The notes under the pieces are model-generated. The model was not told where the DNA came from, ran no database searches, and saw nothing but the letters and a program-made list of their open reading frames with translations. This document shows, one piece after another, positions 37,325-47,373 of a stretch of DNA of 64,000 bases. The DNA comes from Steinernema hermaphroditum (lineage: Eukaryota > Nematoda > Chromadorea > Rhabditida > Steinernematidae), in NCBI GenBank assembly GCA_030435675.1, contig CM059623.1, positions 11,000,012 to 11,064,011 of the forward strand. The letters are read 5' to 3'. The stretch's first letter is position 1; each line of letters begins with the position of its first letter. Made by a program: the position numbers and the translations under genes.

Positions 37325-37358
37325 GTTGGGTTGGGGTGAGCGAGAGAAGTCGATCGAC

Positions 37359-38256
<898 letters not shown>

Positions 38257-38292
38257 GTCCCCGGCTCCTGGTTTTCTCTTCCACATCCCAAC

Positions 38293-38308
38293 GGCCCTCT
38301 TTAGGGCC
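38293..38308 (+). terminator. Histone 3' stem-loop of H3 copy 1
   Basis: GGCCCTCTTTAGGGCC followed by ACAACTC, 37 bases past the H3 stop: six-base-pair stem, four-base loop. Confidence 0.92.
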
Positions 38309-38580
38309 ACAACTCACAAATGAAACTGCTGCAAATAAATAAAGATTGAAAATGTATCGTTTTGCATTAATCTCGAGTAGTTAATGGGATATCTAAAAAC
38401 AGGATAAAGGAAGCTTCGGTAATCTCTCAGATCATCTGACATGTAATAACAATAATAAGCTCCTTCCTCGAATATTTTCAACGTATTTGTCCTATTTTAA
38501 ACCGATGTTGACGAACAATAACGTCTTGGCTCACAGGCGCCATTTTCAATATTTCGAAGCGATGTGACCAAGTGCACATC

Positions 38581-38727
38581 GCCCTTCTCGCGCCAAAAAT
38601 CGGTCGTTGACCCAGCAAAGAATCGATTTCTGTCGACGACTAAAAAGCGCGCCAAAATGACGGGGCTACGACATAGTGTCGATGTACGTTTCGAGTGTAG
38701 TGCCTCTTCTCCGGACGAAATTCCTTC
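38581..38727 (-). repeat. E2F-motif spacer block, left-arm copy
   Basis: In reverse complement this block reads like the two tandem copies in the right arm (45557-45712 and 45883-46020), with shared ACATCGACAC, a TTTTGGCGCGC-type site, GTCGTCGA and ATCGATTC. It carries two half-sites, CTCGCGCCAAAAA at 38588 and GCGCGCCAAAA at 38646. Confidence 0.72.
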
Positions 38728-39237
38728 AAAGTTTCAGCATTGAAATTCCACACAAGATATTGCTTAACGCATATTAACCTAAGTCCTTGCCGGATATGGA
38801 CATGACTGTTGATGAAGGCGCTAAACTATCGAAAATGCGCCCAACAGTGGCACAGCGAAACTAGTTCGAAAATTTTGAAACTGAACAAGTAACGCAAACC
38901 TAGTGATCGTTCATCGTTCGATGTGTCTACCGTATGACCTTCTTATCTTTATGTGCAACGAATAGTTCGAAAATTCGAGTGCTACTTTTGGCGCCAAGAT
39001 GCGCGCCAAAAGAACAAGGTCATCGACGATGCTCCGCATAATTCGAAATGCAAGAACAACCTCCTAGAACAGCGGCGCTTTCTTCGATGGATCTTGGGGA
39101 TGGAAACGCGGAAGTATATAGGACTGCATCCACCACATTTAATCCCTGTCTTGAAGATGTAATGCACAGTTTTTTGATCACTTGACATAACTTATTTATT
39201 ATCTTATCTTTTATGAGCAGTTTTATGCATCGTTTGT
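38728..39237. other. Histone spacer between H3 and H2A
   Basis: No gene. It contains E2F-like sites TTTTGGCGCCAA at 38987-38998 and GCGCGCCAAAAG at 39002-39013. The stretch 39130-39237 matches sequence downstream of H2A copy 2 in inverse orientation. Confidence 0.55.
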
Positions 39238-39253
39238 GGCCCTAAAGAGGGCC
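39238..39253 (-). terminator. Histone 3' stem-loop of H2A copy 1
   Basis: GGCCCTCTTTAGGGCC on the minus strand, 33 bases past the H2A stop. Confidence 0.92.
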
Positions 39254-39286
39254 GTTGGGTTGAGAGAGGGAGCTCAGAAGAGACTC

Positions 39287-39670
39287 TTATTCCTTGTCAT
39301 TGGCGGCCTTCTTGGGGAGAAGGGAGGCCTGGATGTTGGGGAGGACACCACCCTGGGCGATGGTGACGCCGGAGAGGAGCTTGTTGAGTTCCTCGTCGTT
39401 GCGGACGGCGAGCTGCAGATGGCGCGGGTTGATGCGCGTCTTCTTGTTGTCGCGGGCGGCGTTGCCGGCCAACTCGAGCACTTCGGCGGCGAGGTACTCC
39501 AGCACGGCGGCCAAGTAGACGGGCGCTCCGGCACCGACGCGTTCGGCGTAGTTGCCCTTGCGGAGCATACGGTGGAGACGACCGACGGGGAACTGGAGTC
39601 CGGCCCGAGAGGAGCGCGTCTTCGACTTGCCAGAGGTCTTGGCCTTTCCGCCCTTTCCACGTCCGGACAT
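39287..39670 (-). CDS. H2A: Histone H2A, copy 1
   Basis: An intronless 127-residue H2A starts [20 protein letters not shown] and contains [12 protein letters not shown] and the acidic-patch segment; the C-terminus reads [11 protein letters not shown]. There is no SQ[E/D]-hydrophobic end, so it is not an H2A.X, and it lacks H2A.Z features. It differs from copy 2 at residue 124 (Asn here, Asp there). The start at 39670 was chosen because translation upstream to 39808 is promoter sequence. It pairs divergently with H2B. Confidence 0.97.
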   Translation of the reverse strand: MSGRGKGGKAKTSGKSKTRSSRAGLQFPVGRLHRMLRKGNYAERVGAGAPVYLAAVLEYLAAEVLELAGNAARDNKKTRINPRHLQLAVRNDEELNKLLSGVTIAQGGVLPNIQASLLPKKAANDKE

Positions 39671-39877
39671 GATCGCTGGGAGTATGGGAGTAGAGTCACA
39701 AAGAGTGAGAGTGGCGATCTGGGCGCGACGGCCGTCTTTTGTAGGCGCGTGCGGGGCGGAGGGGCGGCGCCACACGGGGGGCGGCCGCGCCCCGATCGGC
39801 GCTTTCAAAAGCGCGCCTCGACGGCCGCAGAGTCATTCGTTCCCCGCGAACAGTTCCCTAGTGTCCTCTCTCGTACG
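39671..39877. promoter_or_regulatory. Bidirectional promoter, H2A-H2B pair 1
   Basis: This 207-base GC-rich spacer has one TATA-like CCTACAAAAGACGG facing H2A (minus strand, about 39730-39745) and GCTTTCAAAAG near 39800 facing H2B. The paralogous promoter at 44108-44335 carries an extra copy of the H2A-side element. Confidence 0.82.
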
Positions 39878-40249
39878 ATGCCTCCCAAGCCCTCTGCCAA
39901 AGGAGCCAAGAAAGCGGCCAAGAGCCAGAAGGCGACCCGCTCCGGCGACAAAAAGAAGAAGAAGTCCCGAAAGGAGAGCTACTCCGTCTACGTGTACCGT
40001 GTGCTCAAGCAGGTGCACCCCGACACCGGCATCTCCTCGAAGGCCATGTCGATCATGAACTCCTTCGTCAACGACGTCTTCGAGCGCATCGCCGGCGAAG
40101 CCTCCAAGCTGGCCCACTACAACAAGCGCTCCACCATCTCGTCCCGCGAAATCCAGACCGCCGTCCGCCTCATCCTCCCCGGAGAGCTCGCGAAGCACGC
40201 CGTCTCCGAGGGCACCAAGGCCGTCACCAAGTACACCAGTGCCAAGTAA
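39878..40249 (+). CDS. H2B: Histone H2B, copy 1
   Basis: An intronless 123-residue H2B: Lys-rich tail [20 protein letters not shown], histone fold with [20 protein letters not shown], and the conserved end AVTKYTSAK, which includes the ubiquitylated Lys of the family. The ATG at 39878 gives the standard length; the longer open frame upstream is promoter and antisense H2A. Its protein is identical to copy 2. Confidence 0.97.
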   Translation: MPPKPSAKGAKKAAKSQKATRSGDKKKKKSRKESYSVYVYRVLKQVHPDTGISSKAMSIMNSFVNDVFERIAGEASKLAHYNKRSTISSREIQTAVRLILPGELAKHAVSEGTKAVTKYTSAK

Positions 40250-40293
40250 ATTGGCCTGTGTGGATGACCGTGCCTCTCCTCTCCCAACCCAAC

Positions 40294-40309
40294 GGCCCTC
40301 TTTAGGGCC
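40294..40309 (+). terminator. Histone 3' stem-loop of H2B copy 1
   Basis: GGCCCTCTTTAGGGCC followed by ACAACC, 44 bases past the stop. Confidence 0.92.
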
Positions 40310-40871
40310 ACAACCACTGCATAAAACTGAAAAAAAGCAACCACAATAATACTAACATTCTAAAGTGCGGAATCTGAAGCGATTCAGACGCGGCGCGAGG
40401 AACGAAGGCGGATCATGTGAATTTACGAACTTACTTAAGATATCGAACATTTTACACCGAACATCCGCCTTGATTTGACCACTTTCACGACGATTCAAAC
40501 TCGTCCGTGGCAGTATTTATGTTACCAGTTCTTTTAAGACGTGGCACGGTTGATAGAGGGATCTGTAGTCTACCAAGAGGCTTCTTTATGGGAGGACGCC
40601 ATTCTTCGGGTCGACTGGACCATTTTTCCAAACTTCCATACGCCATCTTCCAGGCGAAATTACACTTTTTTTTCTGGTTGCACCGTTGTCACGCCTCGAA
40701 GCCACTCGTTCGTCTTCCTGTCTAGTAGACGTAGGATTCGGGAATCCTGATTCGCCTCTCAATCCGTTGTTAGGCGTTCGCCATCCAACCTTCTGATGCA
40801 TATGTTCTTCATGAAGTCATCGCTGCATGCGCTAACTTCGTGAGCGACCAGGATTCGGATCCGTAGAGTAT

Positions 40872-40925
40872 GCAGAGGTCGCCATATGGACACCATTAAG
40901 TTGCGATTGTGCCCTGGACAAGATG
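40872..40925 (+). repeat. Diverged direct repeat, unit 1
   Basis: GCAGAGGTCGCCATATGGAC, CACCATTAAG, then TGCGATTGTGCCCTGGACAAGATG; recurs at 41390-41456, which has a 13-base insertion. Confidence 0.65.
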
Positions 40926-41389
40926 CACGACGACAGGCTTCTATTCATATTGGCGGTGAAAAAAGGTCTTTTTTGTTTCTTTTCTCGTTCAAACGTAGTT
41001 TCGAAGTCGAACTAAGCGGCCACAAAAGGAAAACTAGTAGGAACATGCATTGTATTCATTATAGCAGAACTAAGCAATTTTTGTTTTAATATGAATGACT
41101 GAAGGGCACAAGGATAGACGAGTGGATAAGCACGCAAAACGCCATGCCACAAACAGCTACAGAGCCTTCAACACGTCAGCACAGCGCCCTTCGCTCTCCA
41201 GCTCTAGCCTCTCTCTTCCCACCAGACGGTGCACATTGTCGTCATGTACTAGTGTAATTCACTAACGTATTTCCCGTCCTTATCATGCCAATCTTACTTT
41301 TTCTGCACACATAAAGGGAAAGGGGCCCAGTATTCACACATTTCCAATACGTTAAATCAAGATCAAAGACGGGAAAGGCGCCCAATTTA

Positions 41390-41456
41390 GCAGAGGTCAC
41401 CAGATGGAGACCATTAAGTGCGATGCACCTGCTGCGATTGCGCCCTTGATAAGATG
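41390..41456 (+). repeat. Diverged direct repeat, unit 2
   Basis: Partner of 40872-40925: GCAGAGGTCACCAGATGGAG, ACCATTAAG and TGCGATTGCGCCCTTGATAA. Confidence 0.65.
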
Positions 41457-41906
41457 TGAGACAACAAAGGCCATTGTTCTTGGAATGAACTGTCCAAGAA
41501 TTGGCGCCAAACTACTCGCCGCACTAACTCGCCTACTTTGGTCGGAGTGAAGCATAATGGATACCGCCTGATCTATTTCTGGCAGTGAAACCTTCACCAT
41601 TCACACATACAGTACACCAAACAACCCAAACAGAAAGAATCTTTAATTTTCTTGGCAGGTGTGAAAAGAAGCAAAGTTCCTTTATGAGGCACAGACTCAG
41701 AAGCACATTAGTATTTACGTTTGAAGCACATTCGAATGCAAAAAAGACGCCCGCGCCTCTACCATTTCTTTCCAAAACACCGAATTCGGCGGGAAATCGA
41801 TTCCTCGCTATCCTGCACAAAAGAAAGTGCACACCAGTCGATCTTCTCCTAACGCAAACACACCACCTTGTGTGAACACCGCATTTTAGTTTCATTTGTG
41901 AGTTGT

Positions 41907-41922
41907 GGCCCTAAAGAGGGCC
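41907..41922 (-). terminator. Histone 3' stem-loop of H3 copy 2
   Basis: GGCCCTCTTTAGGGCC on the minus strand, 31 bases past the H3 stop. Confidence 0.92.
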
Positions 41923-41953
41923 GTTGGGATGTGGAGGAGAAGGAGCCGGGGAC

Positions 41954-42846
<893 letters not shown>

Positions 42847-42880
42847 GTCGATCGACTTCTCTCGCTCACCCCAACCCAAC

Positions 42881-42896
42881 GGCCCTCTTTAGGGCC
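42881..42896 (+). terminator. Histone 3' stem-loop of H4 copy 2
   Basis: GGCCCTCTTTAGGGCC followed by ACATCTC, 34 bases past the stop. Confidence 0.92.
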
Positions 42897-42922
42897 ACAT
42901 CTCATCAATAAAACAAGCGTCC

Positions 42923-42936
42923 TTTTGGCGCCAAAA
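42923..42936. promoter_or_regulatory. Perfect E2F-like palindrome
   Basis: TTTTGGCGCCAAAA, 27 bases beyond the H4 copy 2 stem-loop, the same relative position as downstream of H4 copies 1 and 3. Half-sites follow at 42988 (TTTTCGCGCCAATTTT), 43110 (TTTCGCGCCCAAAA) and 43171 (TTTCGGCGCCAATT). Confidence 0.7.
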
Positions 42937-43675
42937 TCTCCGCCATTGTTCTGATGGTCTTTGCCCTTCGAGTTTGTCAATGTGCCGTTTTCGCGCCAAT
43001 TTTTAAGATAAAATTCGAAAAATTCGTCCGTTATAACCTAACCTTATTCAATTCTATCGGAAAAGTCGCAATTGTTCGGAATTGAAAACTGCTCGAATCA
43101 TTTGCTTCCTTTCGCGCCCAAAAAATTTGTCTCTTCGGTCTCACCGCGAAATTGAGTTTTTGGTGGTAGATTTCGGCGCCAATTCGACGATCGATAAGTG
43201 CTGATATAAATCGATAGTCGAAGATGAAATTGTTCTGGGATGCACAGGACGCTCGCTGTATGTACACCGTAGGTTATTCAACAATTAAACGTTAGAGTAA
43301 ACTTTTGTTTCAGCTCTGCGACAAACAGGCGCAAACACAAACAGAGATCTCACAATCTTTCCAATCTTCAATTTCAGAATCAAAGAAAACGTTCAGCTCT
43401 GAAGGATGTGTCGTTTTCATCTTCTTTTCATCTGGCTTCTAAAATATTTCTGGAGCAAATCTGTTTTGTTCTTCTTATAACAGAATATCTCGACAAGATT
43501 TTCAGAGTACACACATTCAGTGAGATGTCTTTAACTTCATTTATTTCAATTCAGATGGACTTAGATTTCGTGGAGGATAGTTTTATAATATCGTCAATTT
43601 CACTATTCCTGTTCATATGCTACAGTTTTTCTCATTGGCTTATCAGTTCATGGTACAGTTTTATACAGTGGTTGT
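42937..43675. other. Spacer between histone pairs 3 and 4
   Basis: AT-rich with no recognised gene. It holds the three E2F-like half-sites listed with the palindrome at 42923. Confidence 0.5.
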
Positions 43676-43691
43676 GGCCCTAAGGAGGGCC
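43676..43691 (-). terminator. Histone 3' stem-loop of H2B copy 2
   Basis: GGCCCTCCTTAGGGCC on the minus strand. It differs from the other nine stem-loops of the cluster by one loop base (C for T). Confidence 0.9.
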
Positions 43692-43735
43692 GTTGGGTTG
43701 GGACAGGAGATGCACGGTCGTCCACACAGGCCAAT

Positions 43736-44107
43736 TTACTTGGCACTGGTGTACTTGGTGACGGCCTTGGTGCCCTCGGAGACGGCGTGCTTCGCGAGCT
43801 CTCCGGGGAGGATGAGGCGGACGGCGGTCTGGATTTCGCGGGACGAGATGGTGGAGCGCTTGTTGTAGTGGGCCAGCTTGGAGGCTTCGCCGGCGATGCG
43901 CTCGAAGACGTCGTTGACGAAGGAGTTCATGATCGACATGGCCTTCGAGGAGATGCCGGTGTCGGGGTGCACCTGCTTGAGCACACGGTACACGTAGACG
44001 GAGTAGCTCTCCTTGCGGGACTTCTTCTTCTTCTTGTCGCCGGAGCGGGTCGCCTTCTGGCTCTTGGCCGCTTTCTTGGCTCCTTTGGCAGAGGGTTTGG
44101 GAGGCAT
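43736..44107 (-). CDS. H2B: Histone H2B, copy 2
   Basis: A 123-residue intronless H2B identical in protein to copy 1, divergent to H2A copy 2. The ATG at 44107 gives the standard N-terminus MPPKPSAKG; the open frame continues upstream only through promoter DNA. Confidence 0.97.
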   Translation of the reverse strand: MPPKPSAKGAKKAAKSQKATRSGDKKKKKSRKESYSVYVYRVLKQVHPDTGISSKAMSIMNSFVNDVFERIAGEASKLAHYNKRSTISSREIQTAVRLILPGELAKHAVSEGTKAVTKYTSAK

Positions 44108-44335
44108 CGTACGAGAGAGGACACTAGGGAACTGTTCGCGGGAACGAATGACTCTGCGGCCGTCGAGGCGCACTTTTGAAGGCGCCGATCGGGGCGCGGC
44201 CGCCCCCCGTGTGGCGCCGCCCCTCCGCCCCGCACGCGCCTACAAAAGACGGCCGTCGCGCCTACAAAAGACGGCCGTCGCGCCCAGATCGTCACTCTCA
44301 CTCTTTGTGACTCTACTCCCATACTCCCAGCGATC
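44108..44335. promoter_or_regulatory. Bidirectional promoter, H2B-H2A pair 4, with tandem duplication
   Basis: It matches the pair-2 promoter in inverse orientation but carries two tandem copies (44235-44256 and 44257-44278) of the 22-bp unit CGCGCCTACAAAAGACGGCC + GT, which includes the TATA-like CTACAAAAG facing H2A. Pair 2 has one. Confidence 0.88.
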
Positions 44336-44719
44336 ATGTCCGGACGTGGAAAGGGCGGAAAGGCCAAGACCTCTGGCAAGTCGAAGACGCGCTCCTCTCG
44401 GGCCGGGCTCCAGTTCCCCGTCGGTCGTCTCCACCGTATGCTCCGCAAGGGCAACTACGCCGAACGCGTCGGTGCCGGAGCGCCCGTCTACTTGGCCGCC
44501 GTGCTGGAGTACCTCGCCGCCGAAGTGCTCGAGTTGGCCGGCAACGCCGCCCGCGACAACAAGAAGACGCGCATCAACCCGCGCCATCTGCAGCTCGCCG
44601 TCCGCAACGACGAGGAACTCAACAAGCTCCTCTCCGGCGTCACCATCGCCCAGGGTGGTGTCCTCCCCAACATCCAGGCTTCCCTTCTCCCCAAGAAGGC
44701 CGCCGATGACAAGGAATAA
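44336..44719 (+). CDS. H2A: Histone H2A, copy 2
   Basis: A 127-residue intronless H2A. It differs from copy 1 only at residue 124 (Asp), so its C-terminus reads KKAADDKE. The upstream promoter has a duplicated TATA-like element. Reading frames running through it from the H2B side are shadows. Confidence 0.97.
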   Translation: MSGRGKGGKAKTSGKSKTRSSRAGLQFPVGRLHRMLRKGNYAERVGAGAPVYLAAVLEYLAAEVLELAGNAARDNKKTRINPRHLQLAVRNDEELNKLLSGVTIAQGGVLPNIQASLLPKKAADDKE

Positions 44720-44752
44720 GAGTCTCTTCTGAGCTCCCTCTCTCAACCCAAC

Positions 44753-44768
44753 GGCCCTCTTTAGGGCC
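44753..44768 (+). terminator. Histone 3' stem-loop of H2A copy 2
   Basis: GGCCCTCTTTAGGGCC followed by ACAAACG, 33 bases past the stop. Confidence 0.92.
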
Positions 44769-45021
44769 ACAAACGATGCATAAAACTGCTCATAAAAGAT
44801 AAGATAATAAAGAAGTTATGTCAAGTGATCAAAAAACTGTGCGTTACATCTTCAAGACAGGGATTCAATGTACTGGGTGTACTGGATGCAGATACTATAG
44901 TGCCTCGAACAGGCGGGAAGCCTCCTTTCCGTTCCCCAGACCCATCGAAGAAAGTTCTAGATCGCTCTTGCATTTCGAATTATGAGGAGCATCGTCAACG
45001 ACCTTGTTCTTTCGGCGCGCA

Positions 45022-45035
45022 TTTTGGCGCCAAAA
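45022..45035. promoter_or_regulatory. Perfect E2F-like palindrome
   Basis: TTTTGGCGCCAAAA, immediately preceded by the half-site TTTCGGCGCGC at 45010. The left-arm counterpart at 38987 has one mismatch. Confidence 0.7.
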
Positions 45036-45556
45036 GTAACAATCGATATTTCCAATAAAATCGGTGCATATAAAAAAGAAGGTCATACGATAGAGCGCGC
45101 ACAAGACGCGCGTACGTGCTACACCTGGAGCCTTGCTACACCTAAGCCGAACAGATCTGTATAAGACGGTGGATAGATCATTGATGGCCCGATCTTATGA
45201 CTACTTAGACTCACAATAGGGCATATGTATATGAGTTTTTTTAGAAGTGATCGTGAATCAGATTTAGATGCATCGGTTAAGTTGGAACAAAGTGTTCATC
45301 ATATCCTGATTATCAGTGAATGCTCATTCATCTTTCGATGACGAAAATGCGCGCCTAGAGATGGCGAAGATGCCTTTTTCTTCTACCTCCTTCGACCGCG
45401 CCTCTACAGGAGGTGAGCCCGTTAGCGTTTGTTTCGTTTGTCAGCATTTAAAAGACCTAATGGAAATGTTTTCTGTAGATGCATTGAAAATTCTATAAAA
45501 TTAATCGATTCACTGGCGCATTCTGCTTTTCATGTGTACATTATCTTGGAAGAAGA

Positions 45557-45712
45557 GATTCGGAAGAATTTTTGAAAAAAAAAAACTACACTTGCGACGT
45601 ACATCGACACGTTGTCGCGACCCCATTATTTTGGCGCGCATTTAGGTCGACGACAAGAATCGATTCTTCGTTCAGTCAGCGATCGATTTTTCACGAAAAT
45701 GCGCGCCAAAAG
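45557..45712 (+). repeat. E2F-motif spacer block, right-arm copy a
   Basis: Contains ACATCGACACGTTGTCGCGA, TTTTGGCGCGC at 45629 and GCGCGCCAAAAG at 45701. It is homologous to 45883-46020 and, inverted, to 38581-38727. Confidence 0.72.
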
Positions 45713-45882
45713 AGTGAGGTCAGTAAAGATGGTTCCTTTTTTACCTCTTCAGTCCGCAGAAGACTCTGTTCAAAAAGAGCCTCGCTCTATCGATTCAGCG
45801 CACAACAGTAGCAAAGGGTTTATAACTACGTGATCGCACTTTTTGTTCGATTATGTCGGATACAGAAATTTCATTTTCGCAT

Positions 45883-46020
45883 TCGAAGGAATTTTGTCCA
45901 AAGAAGAGGCACTACAGTTACGACATGCATCGACACTCTTCTTTGTCGTGACCCCGTTATATTGGCGCACTTTTTAGTCGTCGATCGATTCCTTGCTGCG
46001 CTAAGGACCGCTTTTTCGAG
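45883..46020 (+). repeat. E2F-motif spacer block, right-arm copy b
   Basis: Contains GCATCGACAC, TTGTCGTGACCCCGTTATAT, TTGGCGCAC and TAGTCGTCGATCGATTCCTT. It is a second copy of the block at 45557-45712, about 325 bases downstream. Confidence 0.72.
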
Positions 46021-46192
46021 CAAAGAAGAAAAAAGGAATGTGCACGTTGCTTCATATTAGATAAGGTCATCTGAGAAACTATCGCGGCTTATCCATTTAT
46101 CCCAGTGAGAAATCCCATCAACTATTCGAGATTCATGCAAAACGATACATTTCAATCTTTATTTATTTGCAGCAGTTTCATTTGTGAGTTGT

Positions 46193-46208
46193 GGCCCTAA
46201 AGAGGGCC
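46193..46208 (-). terminator. Histone 3' stem-loop of H3 copy 3
   Basis: GGCCCTCTTTAGGGCC on the minus strand, 31 bases past the H3 stop. Confidence 0.92.
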
Positions 46209-46239
46209 GTTGGGATGTGGAGGAGAAGGAGCCGGGGAC

Positions 46240-47135
<896 letters not shown>

Positions 47136-47169
47136 GTCGATCGACTTCTCTCGCTCACCCCAACCCAAC

Positions 47170-47185
47170 GGCCCTCTTTAGGGCC
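47170..47185 (+). terminator. Histone 3' stem-loop of H4 copy 3
   Basis: GGCCCTCTTTAGGGCC followed by ACAACTC, intact although the gene is frameshifted. Confidence 0.9.
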
Positions 47186-47212
47186 ACAACTCATCAGTAA
47201 AACACATGCCAT

Positions 47213-47226
47213 TTTGGCGCCAAAAT
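47213..47226. promoter_or_regulatory. Perfect E2F-like palindrome
   Basis: TTTTGGCGCCAAAA, 27 bases beyond the stem-loop of H4 copy 3; a half-site CCGCGCCAAATTTT follows at 47291. Confidence 0.7.
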
Positions 47227-47373
47227 CGTCGTTGATTCCTTTGTGGTCTCAAAAGGAACTGTGACCTTTGACTGTTTCGATGTACCGTTTCCGCGCCAAA
47301 TTTTGAGCAATCAATACTAATTTTATCTCAGTAACAATGTCATTTTAATTGATAAATCGAATATTATATATTA

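Larger units (their letters stand above)
40310..41906. other. Spacer between histone pairs 2 and 3
   Basis: No gene was recognised. It contains a diverged direct repeat (40872-40925 and 41390-41456) and one E2F-like ATTGGCGCCAAAC at 41510-41522. It has no counterpart in the right arm and so marks the centre of the inverted arrangement together with pair 3. Confidence 0.5.
44769..46192. other. Histone spacer between H2A copy 2 and H3 copy 3
   Basis: No gene. Its first part matches the left arm in inverse orientation. It is about 500 bases longer than the corresponding left spacer and carries at least six E2F-like sites. Confidence 0.55.

Noticed and set aside
39236..40249. 337-codon frame appearing to fuse antisense H2A, promoter and H2B
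   Set aside because: Only the last 123 codons are H2B with its own ATG; the rest is antisense H2A and promoter.
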